Shown here: positions 44,817 to 53,602 of the stretch, one piece after another | Layout of the letters: the number at the start of each line of letters is the position of its first letter | How positions within the stretch are numbered: the first letter of the stretch is position 1 | From: Pedobacter steynii | GTDB taxonomy: Bacteria > Bacteroidota > Bacteroidia > Sphingobacteriales > Sphingobacteriaceae | DNA: 64,000 bases | Reading direction: 5' to 3' | Assembly: GCF_900103665.1 (NCBI RefSeq) | Contig: NZ_FNGY01000009.1 | Location: forward strand, 186,001 to 250,000 | Position numbers and translations under genes: made by a program | The notes under the pieces: model-generated | Databases searched by the model: none | Told to the model about the DNA's origin: nothing | Seen by the model: only the letters and a program-made list of their open reading frames with translations

Positions 44817-45914
44817 ATGAGGTTATCCGTTTTAATAAAACATCTGGAAGCGTTCGCTCCGCTGAACTATCAGGAAGATTATGATAATTCAGGTTTGCTG
44901 ATCGGCGAGCCGGAAATGGAGGTTCATGCTGCGCTGGTTGCATTGGATTGCACAGAGGCGATTGTAGATGAGGCCATCGAACAGAATTGCAATTTGATCA
45001 TCACACATCACCCGATCGTCTTTAAAGGACTGAAGAAGATTACCGGAAAGACCTATGTAGAACGGGTCGTGCTTAAAGCCATAAAAAATAACATCGCGTT
45101 GTATGCGATTCATACCAATCTGGATCATGTACAGCATGGAGTTAATGGGGTAATTGCAAAAAGATTGGGCCTTAAAAATGCAAAAATACTTAGCCCAAAG
45201 CGCGCTTTACTAAAGAAGCTGGTTACTTTTTGTCCTGTTGCCCAGGCGGAGGAGCTTAGAAATGCGTTGTTTGCTGCGGGAGCCGGTAGTATTGGAAATT
45301 ATAGTGAGTGCAGTTTTAACGCAAACGGAACGGGTACTTTTAATGGAAATGAAGATACTGATCCTTATGTAGGAGAACGAGGATTGCGGCATCATGAGCA
45401 GGAAATCAGGATAGAAACCATATTTACAGTTCAGGATGAAAGAAAAATTTTGCTGGCCTTACTGGAAAACCATCCTTATGAAGAGGTGGCTTACGACATT
45501 TATCCCCTGGAAAATAAACTGGACACTGTGGGTGCAGGAATGATTGGCTGGCTGGAAGAAGGAATAGAAGGGCGTGCATTTCTTAACCTGTTGAAAGACA
45601 GAATGGATGCGGTGGTGATCAGACATACCAGGTTGCTGCCAAAAAAAATCCGGAAGGTTGCTGTTTGTGGAGGATCTGGAAGCTTTTTACTCAAAGAAGC
45701 AATTGCTGCGGGAGCCGATGCCTTTGTTACGGCAGATTTTAAATACCATGAGTTTTTTGATGCAGATGAAAAATTAGTCATTGCAGATATCGGACACTTT
45801 GAAAGTGAACAATTTACATCTGATTTGTTGATAGATATTATTCAAGAAAAATTTCCTAACTTTGCAATCCGTTTAACGGAGCATAACACAAACCCCATAA
45901 ATTATTTCATTTAA
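44817..45914 (+). CDS. Nif3-like dinuclear metal centre protein
   Basis: This 365-residue protein has the Nif3/YbgI metal-site pattern: ITHHPIVFKGLKKITG (His pair), AIHTNLDHVQHGVN, and near the C-terminus ADFKYHEFFDADE and DIGHFESEQ. A ~110-residue insertion in the middle corresponds to the YqfO/CutA-like domain of longer members. The ATG at 44817 was chosen; the frame also extends to an ATG at 44736, which would sit in the terminator region. The enzymatic role is unknown. Its stop overlaps the next start (TAATG). Confidence 0.92.
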   Translation: MRLSVLIKHLEAFAPLNYQEDYDNSGLLIGEPEMEVHAALVALDCTEAIVDEAIEQNCNLIITHHPIVFKGLKKITGKTYVERVVLKAIKNNIALYAIHTNLDHVQHGVNGVIAKRLGLKNAKILSPKRALLKKLVTFCPVAQAEELRNALFAAGAGSIGNYSECSFNANGTGTFNGNEDTDPYVGERGLRHHEQEIRIETIFTVQDERKILLALLENHPYEEVAYDIYPLENKLDTVGAGMIGWLEEGIEGRAFLNLLKDRMDAVVIRHTRLLPKKIRKVAVCGGSGSFLLKEAIAAGADAFVTADFKYHEFFDADEKLVIADIGHFESEQFTSDLLIDIIQEKFPNFAIRLTEHNTNPINYFI

Positions 45915-46657
45915 TGGAACAAACTGTAGAGCAAAAGCTAAAAGCTTTATACGAATTACAAACCCTGCATACTAAGATCGATAAAATACGTCAAATCCGT
46001 GGTGAATTACCAATGGAAGTAGCCGATTTAGAGGACGAAGTTGCTGGCCTGGAAACACGTATACAAAAATTCAAAGGCGAATTGGATGATACTGAAGATG
46101 CCATTGTAACACGTAAAAATATGATCAAAGAAGCTCAGAACTTGATCAAAAAATATGAGACCCAGTTAAAAGATGTTAAAAACAACCGTGAGTACGATGC
46201 CTTAACTAAAGAGGTGGAGATACAAACGCTTGAAATCCAGGTTTGCGAGAAGAAAATCAGAGAGTTTGGTTTTGATATTGTGACTAAAAATGAGGTTTAT
46301 GAAAAAGCACTTGCCGATTTAGAATCAAGAAGAAAAGATCTTGATATCAAAAGAGGAGAGTTGCAAACCATTACTTCTGAAACGGAAAAAGAAGAGCAGG
46401 CATTGGCTAAAAAATCTGAAAAAGCAGAAACATTAATCGAAGAAAGGCTTTTAACGGCTTACAATAGATTAAGAGGAAATGCAAATAACGGATTGGCAGT
46501 TGTAACGATTGATCGTGATTCATGTTCTGGATGTTTCAACCAGATCCCACCTCAACGTCAGCTTGACATTCGTCAACGTAAAAAAATCATTGTTTGCGAG
46601 CACTGTGGAAGAATCCTTGTGGATGAGGCCCTTACACTGGAAGTTGTTCCTGCATAA
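45914..46657 (+). CDS. Zinc-ribbon coiled-coil protein (C4-type, CT398-like)
   Basis: This 247-residue protein is mostly a long antiparallel coiled coil (about 5-190) and ends with a zinc ribbon: CSGCFNQIPPQ and CEHCGRIL provide four cysteines. The fold matches the C4-type zinc-ribbon family linked to sigma54 and Nif3 neighbourhoods in several phyla. It probably acts as a protein- or RNA-binding factor. It is translationally coupled to the Nif3-like gene, a conserved pairing. Confidence 0.88.
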   Translation: MEQTVEQKLKALYELQTLHTKIDKIRQIRGELPMEVADLEDEVAGLETRIQKFKGELDDTEDAIVTRKNMIKEAQNLIKKYETQLKDVKNNREYDALTKEVEIQTLEIQVCEKKIREFGFDIVTKNEVYEKALADLESRRKDLDIKRGELQTITSETEKEEQALAKKSEKAETLIEERLLTAYNRLRGNANNGLAVVTIDRDSCSGCFNQIPPQRQLDIRQRKKIIVCEHCGRILVDEALTLEVVPA

Positions 46658-46678
46658 CAAAATGAGCTTATATAGAAA

Positions 46679-46708
46679 GAGGCCGGGATTTTTATCCGGC
46701 CTTTTTTT
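46679..46708 (+). terminator. Intrinsic terminator after the zinc-ribbon gene
   Basis: AGGCCGG and CCGGCCT form a 7-bp GC-rich stem with an A/T-rich loop, followed by seven T residues. It lies 22 bp past the stop codon. Confidence 0.88.
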
Positions 46709-46794
46709 ATGCCTGTTTTTTTCATTCTTTAAAACATACTTAGGTAACTTGCGTTATGTTTTTTTAATCATTGATCAGACCGATTGGATACCCT

Positions 46795-48291
46795 ATGCCT
46801 AAAAGAAATTTTTCTTATACCAAATATGTTTTTCTCGCGCTCTTTTTGACCTGCCCCTTTTCACTTTTTGCCAATTTTGACTTCAATGCGAATTGCCTGA
46901 GGGCTTATCAGAATATTTTCGAGTTAAAGTTGACTACAGCAAAGGCGCTGATCGCAAATGAAAAGAAAGTAAACCCTGATAATTCGATTATTCCATTGCT
47001 GGAAAATTACATCGATTATTTTCATCTGCTGACTACAGAAAGTAAGACTGACTTTGATAAATTAAAGGAAAATAAGTCAAAACGCCTGGATCAGGTTGAA
47101 GGAGATGATAAAAGCTCTCCGTATTATTTGTATGCACAGGCTGAAATCAATTTGCAATGGGCCTTGATCAGGGGACGTTACGGAGAGTATTTTACGGCCG
47201 CAAGAGAGATAAAAAAAGCAAACGGCCTGTTGCAGGACAACGTAAAGAAATTCCCGGGGTTCCATCTAAATTCTAAAGGACTGGGTGTGATTAATGCTTT
47301 CCTGGGAAATTTGCCAGATGGAATGCTTAAAAGTACATTGGCTACATTTGGAATTAAGGGCAATCTGCAAACCGGGATGAATATGCTGGATAATCTGGCA
47401 GAAAACCTTCCTAAGTCGACCTACGAGCCTTTTTATGAAGAGGTGATCTTTTATTATGTGTTTGTTTTGAATGACATTGCCCATAGTCCCAGTGCTTACC
47501 AGAAAACGATGAAATATACCGGGAGAATTGCAGATAGCAGTTTGCTAAAAGCATATCTGCAAGCCTCCGTTTGTACAAAAACCGGACATAACGCAGAAGC
47601 GATCCAGATTTTATTAAACAGACCTTCCGGAAGTTATTATGAGTCCTTCCCCTATCTGGACCTTTTACTGGGGAAAGCAATGCTTAATAAATTGGATTAC
47701 TCGGCAACTACTTATTTTAACCGGTTTTTACAGCATAATAAGGGCGTAAATTACATTAAAGATGCGAACCTGTACTTGTCGTGGTCTTCCTTGTTAAAAG
47801 GCGATACAGGGGCTTATTCTGCGTTCGTAGCCAAAGTGAAAACTACGGGCTATACCTATCAGGAAAAAGACAAGCAGGCTTTGAACGAGGCCAATTCTCC
47901 TGTGCCGGATGTGTCGCTGTTAAAGGCGCGTCTTTTATTCGATGGAGGCTATTACAGTAAAGGGCTGGAAGTCTTGTCAGACAAGAAGGAATCCGATTAT
48001 ACAGCAGGACGGAACAAGGCGGAGTATTACTATCGTTTGGGCAGGATAAATGATGAATTAGGAAAAGATGAGCATGCGTTATCCAACTATCAGCTTGCCA
48101 TAAATGCGGGCAAAACGTTGAAATATTATTTTGCAGCAAACTCCGCTTTACACATGGGAAAGATTTATGAGCGGCAGAAAAACTATTCCAAAGCTAAAGC
48201 GAGTTTCAATACAGCCATCCAAATGAAAAATCATGAGTATGAAAGCAGTATTGAGACTCAGGCTAAAGCAGGATTGAATCGTATAAAATAG
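46795..48291 (+). CDS. Exported tetratricopeptide-repeat protein
   Basis: This 498-residue protein has a signal peptide (MPKRNFSYTKYVFLALFLTC, cut near SLFA) and a mature part of helical repeats; clear TPR-like units include AEYYYRLGRINDELGKDEHA and AANSALHMGKIYERQKNYSK near the C-terminus. It should be periplasmic and probably scaffolds protein interactions. No catalytic motif is seen. The ATG at 46795 was chosen over one at 46771 because it gives the better signal sequence. It is convergent with the following lipoprotein gene (ends adjacent). Confidence 0.8.
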   Translation: MPKRNFSYTKYVFLALFLTCPFSLFANFDFNANCLRAYQNIFELKLTTAKALIANEKKVNPDNSIIPLLENYIDYFHLLTTESKTDFDKLKENKSKRLDQVEGDDKSSPYYLYAQAEINLQWALIRGRYGEYFTAAREIKKANGLLQDNVKKFPGFHLNSKGLGVINAFLGNLPDGMLKSTLATFGIKGNLQTGMNMLDNLAENLPKSTYEPFYEEVIFYYVFVLNDIAHSPSAYQKTMKYTGRIADSSLLKAYLQASVCTKTGHNAEAIQILLNRPSGSYYESFPYLDLLLGKAMLNKLDYSATTYFNRFLQHNKGVNYIKDANLYLSWSSLLKGDTGAYSAFVAKVKTTGYTYQEKDKQALNEANSPVPDVSLLKARLLFDGGYYSKGLEVLSDKKESDYTAGRNKAEYYYRLGRINDELGKDEHALSNYQLAINAGKTLKYYFAANSALHMGKIYERQKNYSKAKASFNTAIQMKNHEYESSIETQAKAGLNRIK

Positions 48292-49131
48292 TTAGTTCCC
48301 TTTTTTTTCATTTTTATTCAGGCTCAGATCTGCGGCTGCAGCGCCTGCAGCAAGAGCGCCGATTCCTACGCCGTTCATTGCTTTGCCATATCCGGTTGTT
48401 TCCGAATAATAGAAGATATTGCCAGGCTTACGCTCCATAACTGTCATTACTTTTGGATTTGCACCTGTTTTGACTAAATTGGAAATATAAAAATCCTGAC
48501 GTAAAGAGAAGTTCTGTTGTTTATTTTCCTTTTGCGTATACAGGGTTAAATAGCTTTTGAAATTCAGAGGGCTGTTTTGTGAATTAAAGCTCGCTTCTTT
48601 GCCCCATACACCTGGCTGACCAGCAAGAGGAATGTAAGACCGTTGATATAAGGTGTCGGAAATGGCTTTATAGTCTATCTGAGCTAATTTTAACGGGATC
48701 TTTGTAATGCGGGATCTTGGAGGAATGAAACTGATTTCTTCCGGTAAAGTTGCAGCACCCGAAATTTTTGCGTCATAATCAGTCGTCTCCAGGCCATTGA
48801 TCAACTCAAAACCTCCAAGGGAGCTTCCAGACAGTTCAGCGTTAAACGTAATTTGTTTTCCTGAATAACTGGTTGCCCTGTCTCCCTTTATCAATGCTGA
48901 CTTTTGCCAGTTCACATATAGGGGTTCATTCAGTTTGTTGTAAAGTTCAATGCTGATTGGGGCATTCACGCCATGAAAATTGTAGGTAATGGCAAGTGTA
49001 TCGTTCTCAAACTTGAACTCTCCTGTAGCCTCATTTTTGATGGTGTTTGAACTTTCTAAGGTGCTTACATAGTATCTGGAGCAGGAACTGAACGATACTA
49101 TTGCAGTTAAAAACAGAAATAATTTTCTCAT
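48292..49131 (-). CDS. Hypothetical lipoprotein with glycine-rich hydrophobic C-terminus
   Basis: This 279-residue protein has a lipobox (VSFSSCSRYY). The mature region is strand-rich without recognised motifs. Near the end a Gly/Ala-rich hydrophobic stretch (GVGIGALAAGAAAADL, about 253-268) could insert in a membrane or oligomerise. I do not recognise the family. It is on the same strand as the FabH-like gene, 83 bp downstream of it. Confidence 0.68.
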   Translation of the reverse strand: MRKLFLFLTAIVSFSSCSRYYVSTLESSNTIKNEATGEFKFENDTLAITYNFHGVNAPISIELYNKLNEPLYVNWQKSALIKGDRATSYSGKQITFNAELSGSSLGGFELINGLETTDYDAKISGAATLPEEISFIPPRSRITKIPLKLAQIDYKAISDTLYQRSYIPLAGQPGVWGKEASFNSQNSPLNFKSYLTLYTQKENKQQNFSLRQDFYISNLVKTGANPKVMTVMERKPGNIFYYSETTGYGKAMNGVGIGALAAGAAAADLSLNKNEKKGN

Positions 49132-49214
49132 AGCGTTATTGATTTGATTTGTGTGCTAATCAAATTTAACGAAAAACAAACGCGTTTCTATCTTTTTACT
49201 GAAAATAATTTAAG

Positions 49215-50297
49215 TTAAAAGCGGTAAACAAAAGCATTGATGTGCATTCCCGCCCCCACTGATGCAAATACAGCATAATCTCCTTTATTAATCTGATACC
49301 CGTTTACATTTCCTTTCCAAACCAGGTCAAGTAAGGTTGGTACGGTTGCAACAGAGCTGTTTCCGAGCCAGCAAATAGACATCGGCACCAGGTTATCAGG
49401 AACAGCGTCTATATCGTATAGTTTGAAAAGACGCTTCATGATGGCATGGTCCATTTTTCCATTTGCCTGGTGAATGAAGACGATTTTGATGTCTTTTATA
49501 TCTATTTCTGCTTTATCAATCGCTTTTTTAACCACCTGAGGGACATTTGTAACCGCAAATTCATAGAGCTTACGTCCATTCATTTTCAGATACATATTGC
49601 CATTGGTTTCCGCAGGGTTATTGCTCTTCCCCATCGTCAGCAATGATCCAAAATTAATTGCATAAGTTTGCGTTTTGTGGGCAATGATTCCTAAGTCCTT
49701 TTCTGAGGTCTGAGCTTCAAAAATTACTGCAGCAGCACCATCTGAAAAGATCATCGTGTCCCTGTCGTGAGGGTCTGTGATTCTTGAAAGGGTTTCTGCT
49801 CCAATGACCATGACCCTTGATGCATCCCCACTTTGAATCAGATAATTGGCCTGAATAGCGCCTTGTACCCAGCCCGGGCATCCAAATATAAGATCGTACG
49901 CAACGCAGTCCGGATTCTGAATCTGAAGCATTTGTTTTACTTTGGCCGCGAGAGAAGGCAGGATATCCATCCTATTGCTACCGAGTTTGACATCCCCAAA
50001 ATTGTGGCAGAATATGATGTGATCAAGGCTTTCTTTGTCTATTCCTGCATGATCAACCGCGCGTTGTGCTGCAATAACTGCCATGTCGCTGCTGGTTGAG
50101 TGATCATCAATATACCGTCTTTCTTTGATCTCTGTGATCTCTGAAAATTTATTGATAATTTCATGAATGTCCTTGTCAAGGACTACTCCATTGTCGTAAA
50201 ATGTTGAGTTTAAAAAGGCGTCACCTGAGATGATATTTTCTGGAATATAACTGCCAGTACCTATAATAACTGAATGTATGTTTCTTTTTTCGCCCAT
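49215..50297 (-). CDS. 3-oxoacyl-ACP synthase III family protein (FabH-like)
   Basis: This 360-residue thiolase-fold enzyme has a complete catalytic triad: C140 in LIFGCPGWVQG, H276 in FIHQANGKMD, and N313 in LGNSSVATVP. The sequence is diverged from housekeeping FabH, so it may use another acyl substrate, as in ketosynthase III relatives for specialised fatty acids or polyketides. No acyl carrier protein or fab genes adjoin it. An inverted repeat at 50307-50330 lies just upstream of the start and could be an operator. Confidence 0.85.
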   Translation of the reverse strand: MGEKRNIHSVIIGTGSYIPENIISGDAFLNSTFYDNGVVLDKDIHEIINKFSEITEIKERRYIDDHSTSSDMAVIAAQRAVDHAGIDKESLDHIIFCHNFGDVKLGSNRMDILPSLAAKVKQMLQIQNPDCVAYDLIFGCPGWVQGAIQANYLIQSGDASRVMVIGAETLSRITDPHDRDTMIFSDGAAAVIFEAQTSEKDLGIIAHKTQTYAINFGSLLTMGKSNNPAETNGNMYLKMNGRKLYEFAVTNVPQVVKKAIDKAEIDIKDIKIVFIHQANGKMDHAIMKRLFKLYDIDAVPDNLVPMSICWLGNSSVATVPTLLDLVWKGNVNGYQINKGDYAVFASVGAGMHINAFVYRF

Positions 50298-50306
50298 TTT
50301 GAACCG

Positions 50307-50330
50307 TATACTGATTTGGTGTACAGTATA
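50307..50330 (-). promoter_or_regulatory. Inverted repeat upstream of the FabH-like gene
   Basis: TATACTG (50307-50313) and CAGTATA (50324-50330) form a 7-bp dyad with a 10-bp spacer. It ends 9 bp before the start codon, a plausible operator position. No binding protein can be named. Confidence 0.3.
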
Positions 50331-50363
50331 AAATTAGGATTAATTAATTGAAAAATAAAACGA

Positions 50364-51008
50364 TTAAGAGAAATCGTCGATTAAAAATACAAATAATTCT
50401 TTAGGTCCGTGTGCTCCGAGTACCAGTGTTTTTTCAATATCAGCTGTTCTGCTGGGTCCTGTGATCGTGCTGATCATGGAAGGGAGTTGATCTCCGTATT
50501 TGTTTTTGATGAGTTTAAAAGCATCCTTTAGATCGAGGACGAGTTGTCCTGTTCTTGCAATTACAATGTGATGGTGTGGGAAGATACTGAGTCTTCTTCC
50601 GGCTGCATTTTCGTTAGAAACCATTATGGAGCCATTCCGGGCAATCAATGCTTCACAAAGCGTGATTCCTACTTCTGCAAGTTCAAAGTCTTTGTCCGTC
50701 TGATAAAAAGGGAATTCGTATTCAGATAAGAGTCGTTGTAATTCTGGCTCCCAGCAATAGATTTTTCTCCAGTTGAATTTTTCTGCCAGTTGTAATATGT
50801 TTTCAATGAATTCCATTCCATTTTCGCAATAAATGAAATTACCGGAAACGGCAGTAAGCTCTTCTGCGAACATAATTTCTGGCATTTCATCGCTTTTTGG
50901 ATATAGCGGGGTATCTTCCAGATTTGGATAGGGATTGTCGCGCTTTTCTAAAAGGGCTTTCCTTATCTTTTTTAGCATTAATTCTTTAGAAGATCTGTTT
51001 TCTTGCAT
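50364..51008 (-). CDS. LUD-domain protein, LutC/YkgG-like
   Basis: This 214-residue protein resembles the lactate-utilisation LutC/YkgG family (LUD domain): FELAEVGITLCEALIARNGS, IVIARTGQLV and the C-terminal TGPSRTADIEKTLVLGAHGP are characteristic. LutC acts with LutA and LutB in lactate oxidation in other bacteria, but lutAB are absent here, and in Bacteroidota the gene often stands near ftsH. The ATG at 51008 was chosen; an in-frame GTG at 51032 lies inside the ftsH terminator. The ATG directly follows the terminator's T tract. Confidence 0.88.
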   Translation of the reverse strand: MQENRSSKELMLKKIRKALLEKRDNPYPNLEDTPLYPKSDEMPEIMFAEELTAVSGNFIYCENGMEFIENILQLAEKFNWRKIYCWEPELQRLLSEYEFPFYQTDKDFELAEVGITLCEALIARNGSIMVSNENAAGRRLSIFPHHHIVIARTGQLVLDLKDAFKLIKNKYGDQLPSMISTITGPSRTADIEKTLVLGAHGPKELFVFLIDDFS

Positions 51009-51056
51009 AAAAAAAAAGGATGAGCAGTCCACCTACGAATAAGTGGACTGCTCATC
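51009..51056 (-). terminator. Intrinsic terminator after ftsH, abutting the lutC-like start
   Basis: On the minus strand GATGAGCAGTCCAC and its complement (51043-51056 with 51019-51032) form a 14-bp perfect stem with a 10-nt loop. Nine T residues (51017-51009) follow after two C residues. The next base begins the ATG of the lutC-like gene. Confidence 0.93.
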
Positions 51057-51066
51057 AAAAATGAGT

Positions 51067-53157
51067 TTAAGATTCTGTTTGAGCAGGGCTGGTCGGGGCA
51101 GCAATATCAGTTGCTTCACCAATACCATTGTGTAATAACCCTTCGGCAGCAGGTTTTTGATCACCTGTTCCATTTACAAATTCGTCGTAAGTGGTGCGGT
51201 TATCAAAAGGGCGTTTGCCTAAAATCTCTTCCAGATCGGCCTGGAATAAGATCTCTTTTTCCAATAGTTTCTGAGCTAATTTTTCTAAACCATCTCTTTT
51301 ATCGGTTAAGAGTTGTTTCGTCCTGATGTAAACTTCTTCTACCAGTTTACGCACCTCTATATCGATCAGTTCTGATGTTTTTTCAGAATAAGGCTTATTG
51401 AAATTGTATTCATTCTGAGGATCATGGAAAGATACATTACCGATGGTACTGTTCATTCCATAAATCGTTACCATTGCATAAGAAAGCTTGGTAATGCGCT
51501 CTAAATCATTCTGAGCACCAGTTGAGATTTTACCAAAAACGATGTCTTCAGCAACTCTTCCACCCATAGTCATACACATCCCGTCTGTTAACTGCTCTGT
51601 AGTGTATAAGAATTGTTCTTTAGGAAGGTACTGAGCGTATCCTAATGCAGCAACGCCACGAGGAACAATGGATACTTTTACCAAAGGATCTGCATGTTCA
51701 AGGAACCAGCCTGCGATGGCATGACCCGCTTCATGGTAAGCAACTATTCTTTTCTCTTCCGGAGAGATGATTTTATTTTTCTTTTCTAATCCACCGATCA
51801 CGCGGTCAATTGCATCCTGAAAATCCTGCATATCTACAGATTCCTTATTGCGTCTTGCTGCAATTAAAGCGGCTTCGTTACAAACGTTGGCGATTTCGGC
51901 ACCAGCAAAACCAGGAGTTTGTGCAGACAGCTTTTTAGCGTCTACTACTTCATCCGTTTTGATTGGTTTCAAATGGACTTTGAAGATCTGTTCACGACCC
52001 ACCAAATCCGGCTTGTCAATAGAGATCTGTCTGTCAAAACGACCAGGTCTAAGCAATGCAGAGTCCAATACGTCAGGACGGTTTGTTGCGGCAAGAATGA
52101 TGATTCCTGAATCTGTACCAAATCCATCCATCTCCACCAATAGCTGATTCAGCGTGTTTTCGCGCTCATCATTTCCACCCATCATGCTATTTTTTCCTCT
52201 GGCACGGCCAATCGCATCTACCTCATCGATAAAGATGATACATGGTGCTTTATCTTTGGCTTGCTTAAACAAATCACGTACACGTGATGCACCTACTCCA
52301 ACAAACATCTCCACGAAGTCTGAACCGGATAAGGAGAAGAAAGGAACCTGAGCTTCACCGGCAACCGCTTTTGCCAATAAGGTTTTTCCGGTACCTGGTG
52401 AACCAACTAATAGCGCTCCTTTAGGGATTTTACCTCCCAGATTGGTGTATTTTTTTGGGTTTTTAAGGAAATCGACGATTTCCATTACTTCCTGTTTAGC
52501 TTCTTCCAGTCCTGCGACATCATTAAAGGTCACGTTTACCTGACTCTCTTTATCAAAAAGGGTTGCTTTAGATTTTCCAATATTGAAGATCTGACCACCA
52601 CCACCACCGGCGCCACCGCCCATGCGGCGCATGATGAAGATCCAGAATCCGATAAATAACAATACCGGGATAATTACGGTAAAGAACCAGGAGTTGAATG
52701 TACTTTGTCTGGTTTCTTTTTCTGCAAGAATCTGCTGATCCGGAGGCAGGTTTTTCTGAGACTCCCTCAATTGAGTATCTAAGGCATCCATGGAACCTGA
52801 GGTGAAATATACAGCTGGCCCGTTAGCAGTACCAAAGTTATTCTTGCTGATGTATTTTTTATACTTCTCCGTGTTGAGTCTGTCCTTTTTAATATAGACC
52901 TCTACCTTTACCAGATCTTCATGCTTATAGGCGACCAGTTTTTCAACATCACCAGGTAAAAGCATTTGAGTTTCGAAAGTACGGTAAGTAACGTCTTTAG
53001 TTGTATCAGCGCTAAATAAGAATTGCAATAAAATCAAACCTAAAATAATAGCCGCATAAACCCAAAAGATATTGAATTTAGACCCTTTTTGAGGTTTCTT
53101 TGGGATATTCGGGATTCTCTTAATTAATTTAGGTTTTGTATTTGGGTTCTCTTTCAT
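51067..53157 (-). CDS. ftsH: ATP-dependent zinc metalloprotease FtsH
   Basis: This 696-residue membrane protease has two membrane helices (about 29-48 and 157-176) flanking a periplasmic domain. A glycine-rich linker (GGGAGGGGG) follows, then the AAA domain with Walker A GSPGTGKT (252-259) and Walker B FIDE (308-311), and finally the peptidase domain with HEAGH (474-478). It degrades membrane and regulatory proteins. It follows rsfS by 29 bp and is terminated just before the lutC-like gene. Length is normal for Bacteroidota. Confidence 0.97.
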   Translation of the reverse strand: MKENPNTKPKLIKRIPNIPKKPQKGSKFNIFWVYAAIILGLILLQFLFSADTTKDVTYRTFETQMLLPGDVEKLVAYKHEDLVKVEVYIKKDRLNTEKYKKYISKNNFGTANGPAVYFTSGSMDALDTQLRESQKNLPPDQQILAEKETRQSTFNSWFFTVIIPVLLFIGFWIFIMRRMGGGAGGGGGQIFNIGKSKATLFDKESQVNVTFNDVAGLEEAKQEVMEIVDFLKNPKKYTNLGGKIPKGALLVGSPGTGKTLLAKAVAGEAQVPFFSLSGSDFVEMFVGVGASRVRDLFKQAKDKAPCIIFIDEVDAIGRARGKNSMMGGNDERENTLNQLLVEMDGFGTDSGIIILAATNRPDVLDSALLRPGRFDRQISIDKPDLVGREQIFKVHLKPIKTDEVVDAKKLSAQTPGFAGAEIANVCNEAALIAARRNKESVDMQDFQDAIDRVIGGLEKKNKIISPEEKRIVAYHEAGHAIAGWFLEHADPLVKVSIVPRGVAALGYAQYLPKEQFLYTTEQLTDGMCMTMGGRVAEDIVFGKISTGAQNDLERITKLSYAMVTIYGMNSTIGNVSFHDPQNEYNFNKPYSEKTSELIDIEVRKLVEEVYIRTKQLLTDKRDGLEKLAQKLLEKEILFQADLEEILGKRPFDNRTTYDEFVNGTGDQKPAAEGLLHNGIGEATDIAAPTSPAQTES

Positions 53158-53186
53158 CTTGAGTCAAAAATGTTTTGTGTAAATGA

Positions 53187-53561
53187 TTAGGCGCTTTTAT
53201 AGCTTGTCGACTGGGCATCCCCCCATAGGTCTTCAATTCCGTAAAAGTCTCGCTTTTCAGTTTTAAATATGTGAACTACAATATCGAAATAATCCAGGAT
53301 GATCCACTCTGCGCTTTCGAGCCCTTCTTTTCTCCATGGATTGGTTTGGGTGCTTTTATAGATTTCATCTTCTACACTATCGGCAATAGCCTTTACCTGT
53401 GTGGTCGAATCTGCGTTGCAGATGATAAAGAAATCAGAAACAGAACTGTTAAGTTCCCTTAGGTCTAAACGCACAATATCATTCCCTTTTTTTTCCTGTA
53501 TGCCATGAACGGCTATCTCTGAGAGGTATGTAGAAAGGTTTACAATTTTCTTTTTTACCAT
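53187..53561 (-). CDS. rsfS: Ribosome silencing factor
   Basis: This 124-residue protein is a single RsfS/Iojap domain: DLRELNSSVSDFFIICNADS, then QVKAIADSVEDEI, and WIILDYFDIVVHIF near the end. It binds ribosomal protein L14 and blocks subunit joining in slow growth. It is the first gene of the rsfS-ftsH operon and is divergent from birA, with overlapping promoter boxes between them. Confidence 0.95.
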   Translation of the reverse strand: MVKKKIVNLSTYLSEIAVHGIQEKKGNDIVRLDLRELNSSVSDFFIICNADSTTQVKAIADSVEDEIYKSTQTNPWRKEGLESAEWIILDYFDIVVHIFKTEKRDFYGIEDLWGDAQSTSYKSA

Positions 53562-53571
53562 TAAAATGTTT

Positions 53572-53579
53572 TAGTTTTG
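53572..53579 (+). promoter_or_regulatory. Putative -7 box for birA
   Basis: TAGTTTTG matches TAnnTTTG and lies 23 bp before the birA TTG start. No -33 TTTG is visible at the expected distance. It is only 5 bp from the opposing rsfS box. Confidence 0.4.
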
Positions 53580-53584
53580 ATAAA

Positions 53585-53592
53585 CAAATATA
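53585..53592 (-). promoter_or_regulatory. Putative -7 box for rsfS-ftsH
   Basis: On the minus strand TATATTTG matches TAnnTTTG and lies 23 bp before the rsfS start. A TTTTG occurs 13 bp upstream, closer than usual. The two divergent boxes would compete for polymerase. Confidence 0.4.
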
Positions 53593-53602
53593 CAATCAAC
53601 AC

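Noticed and set aside
50364..51008. Complete lactate-utilisation operon lutABC
   Set aside because: Only the LutC-like gene is present; the flanks are ftsH and a FabH-like gene, so a lactate pathway cannot be claimed.
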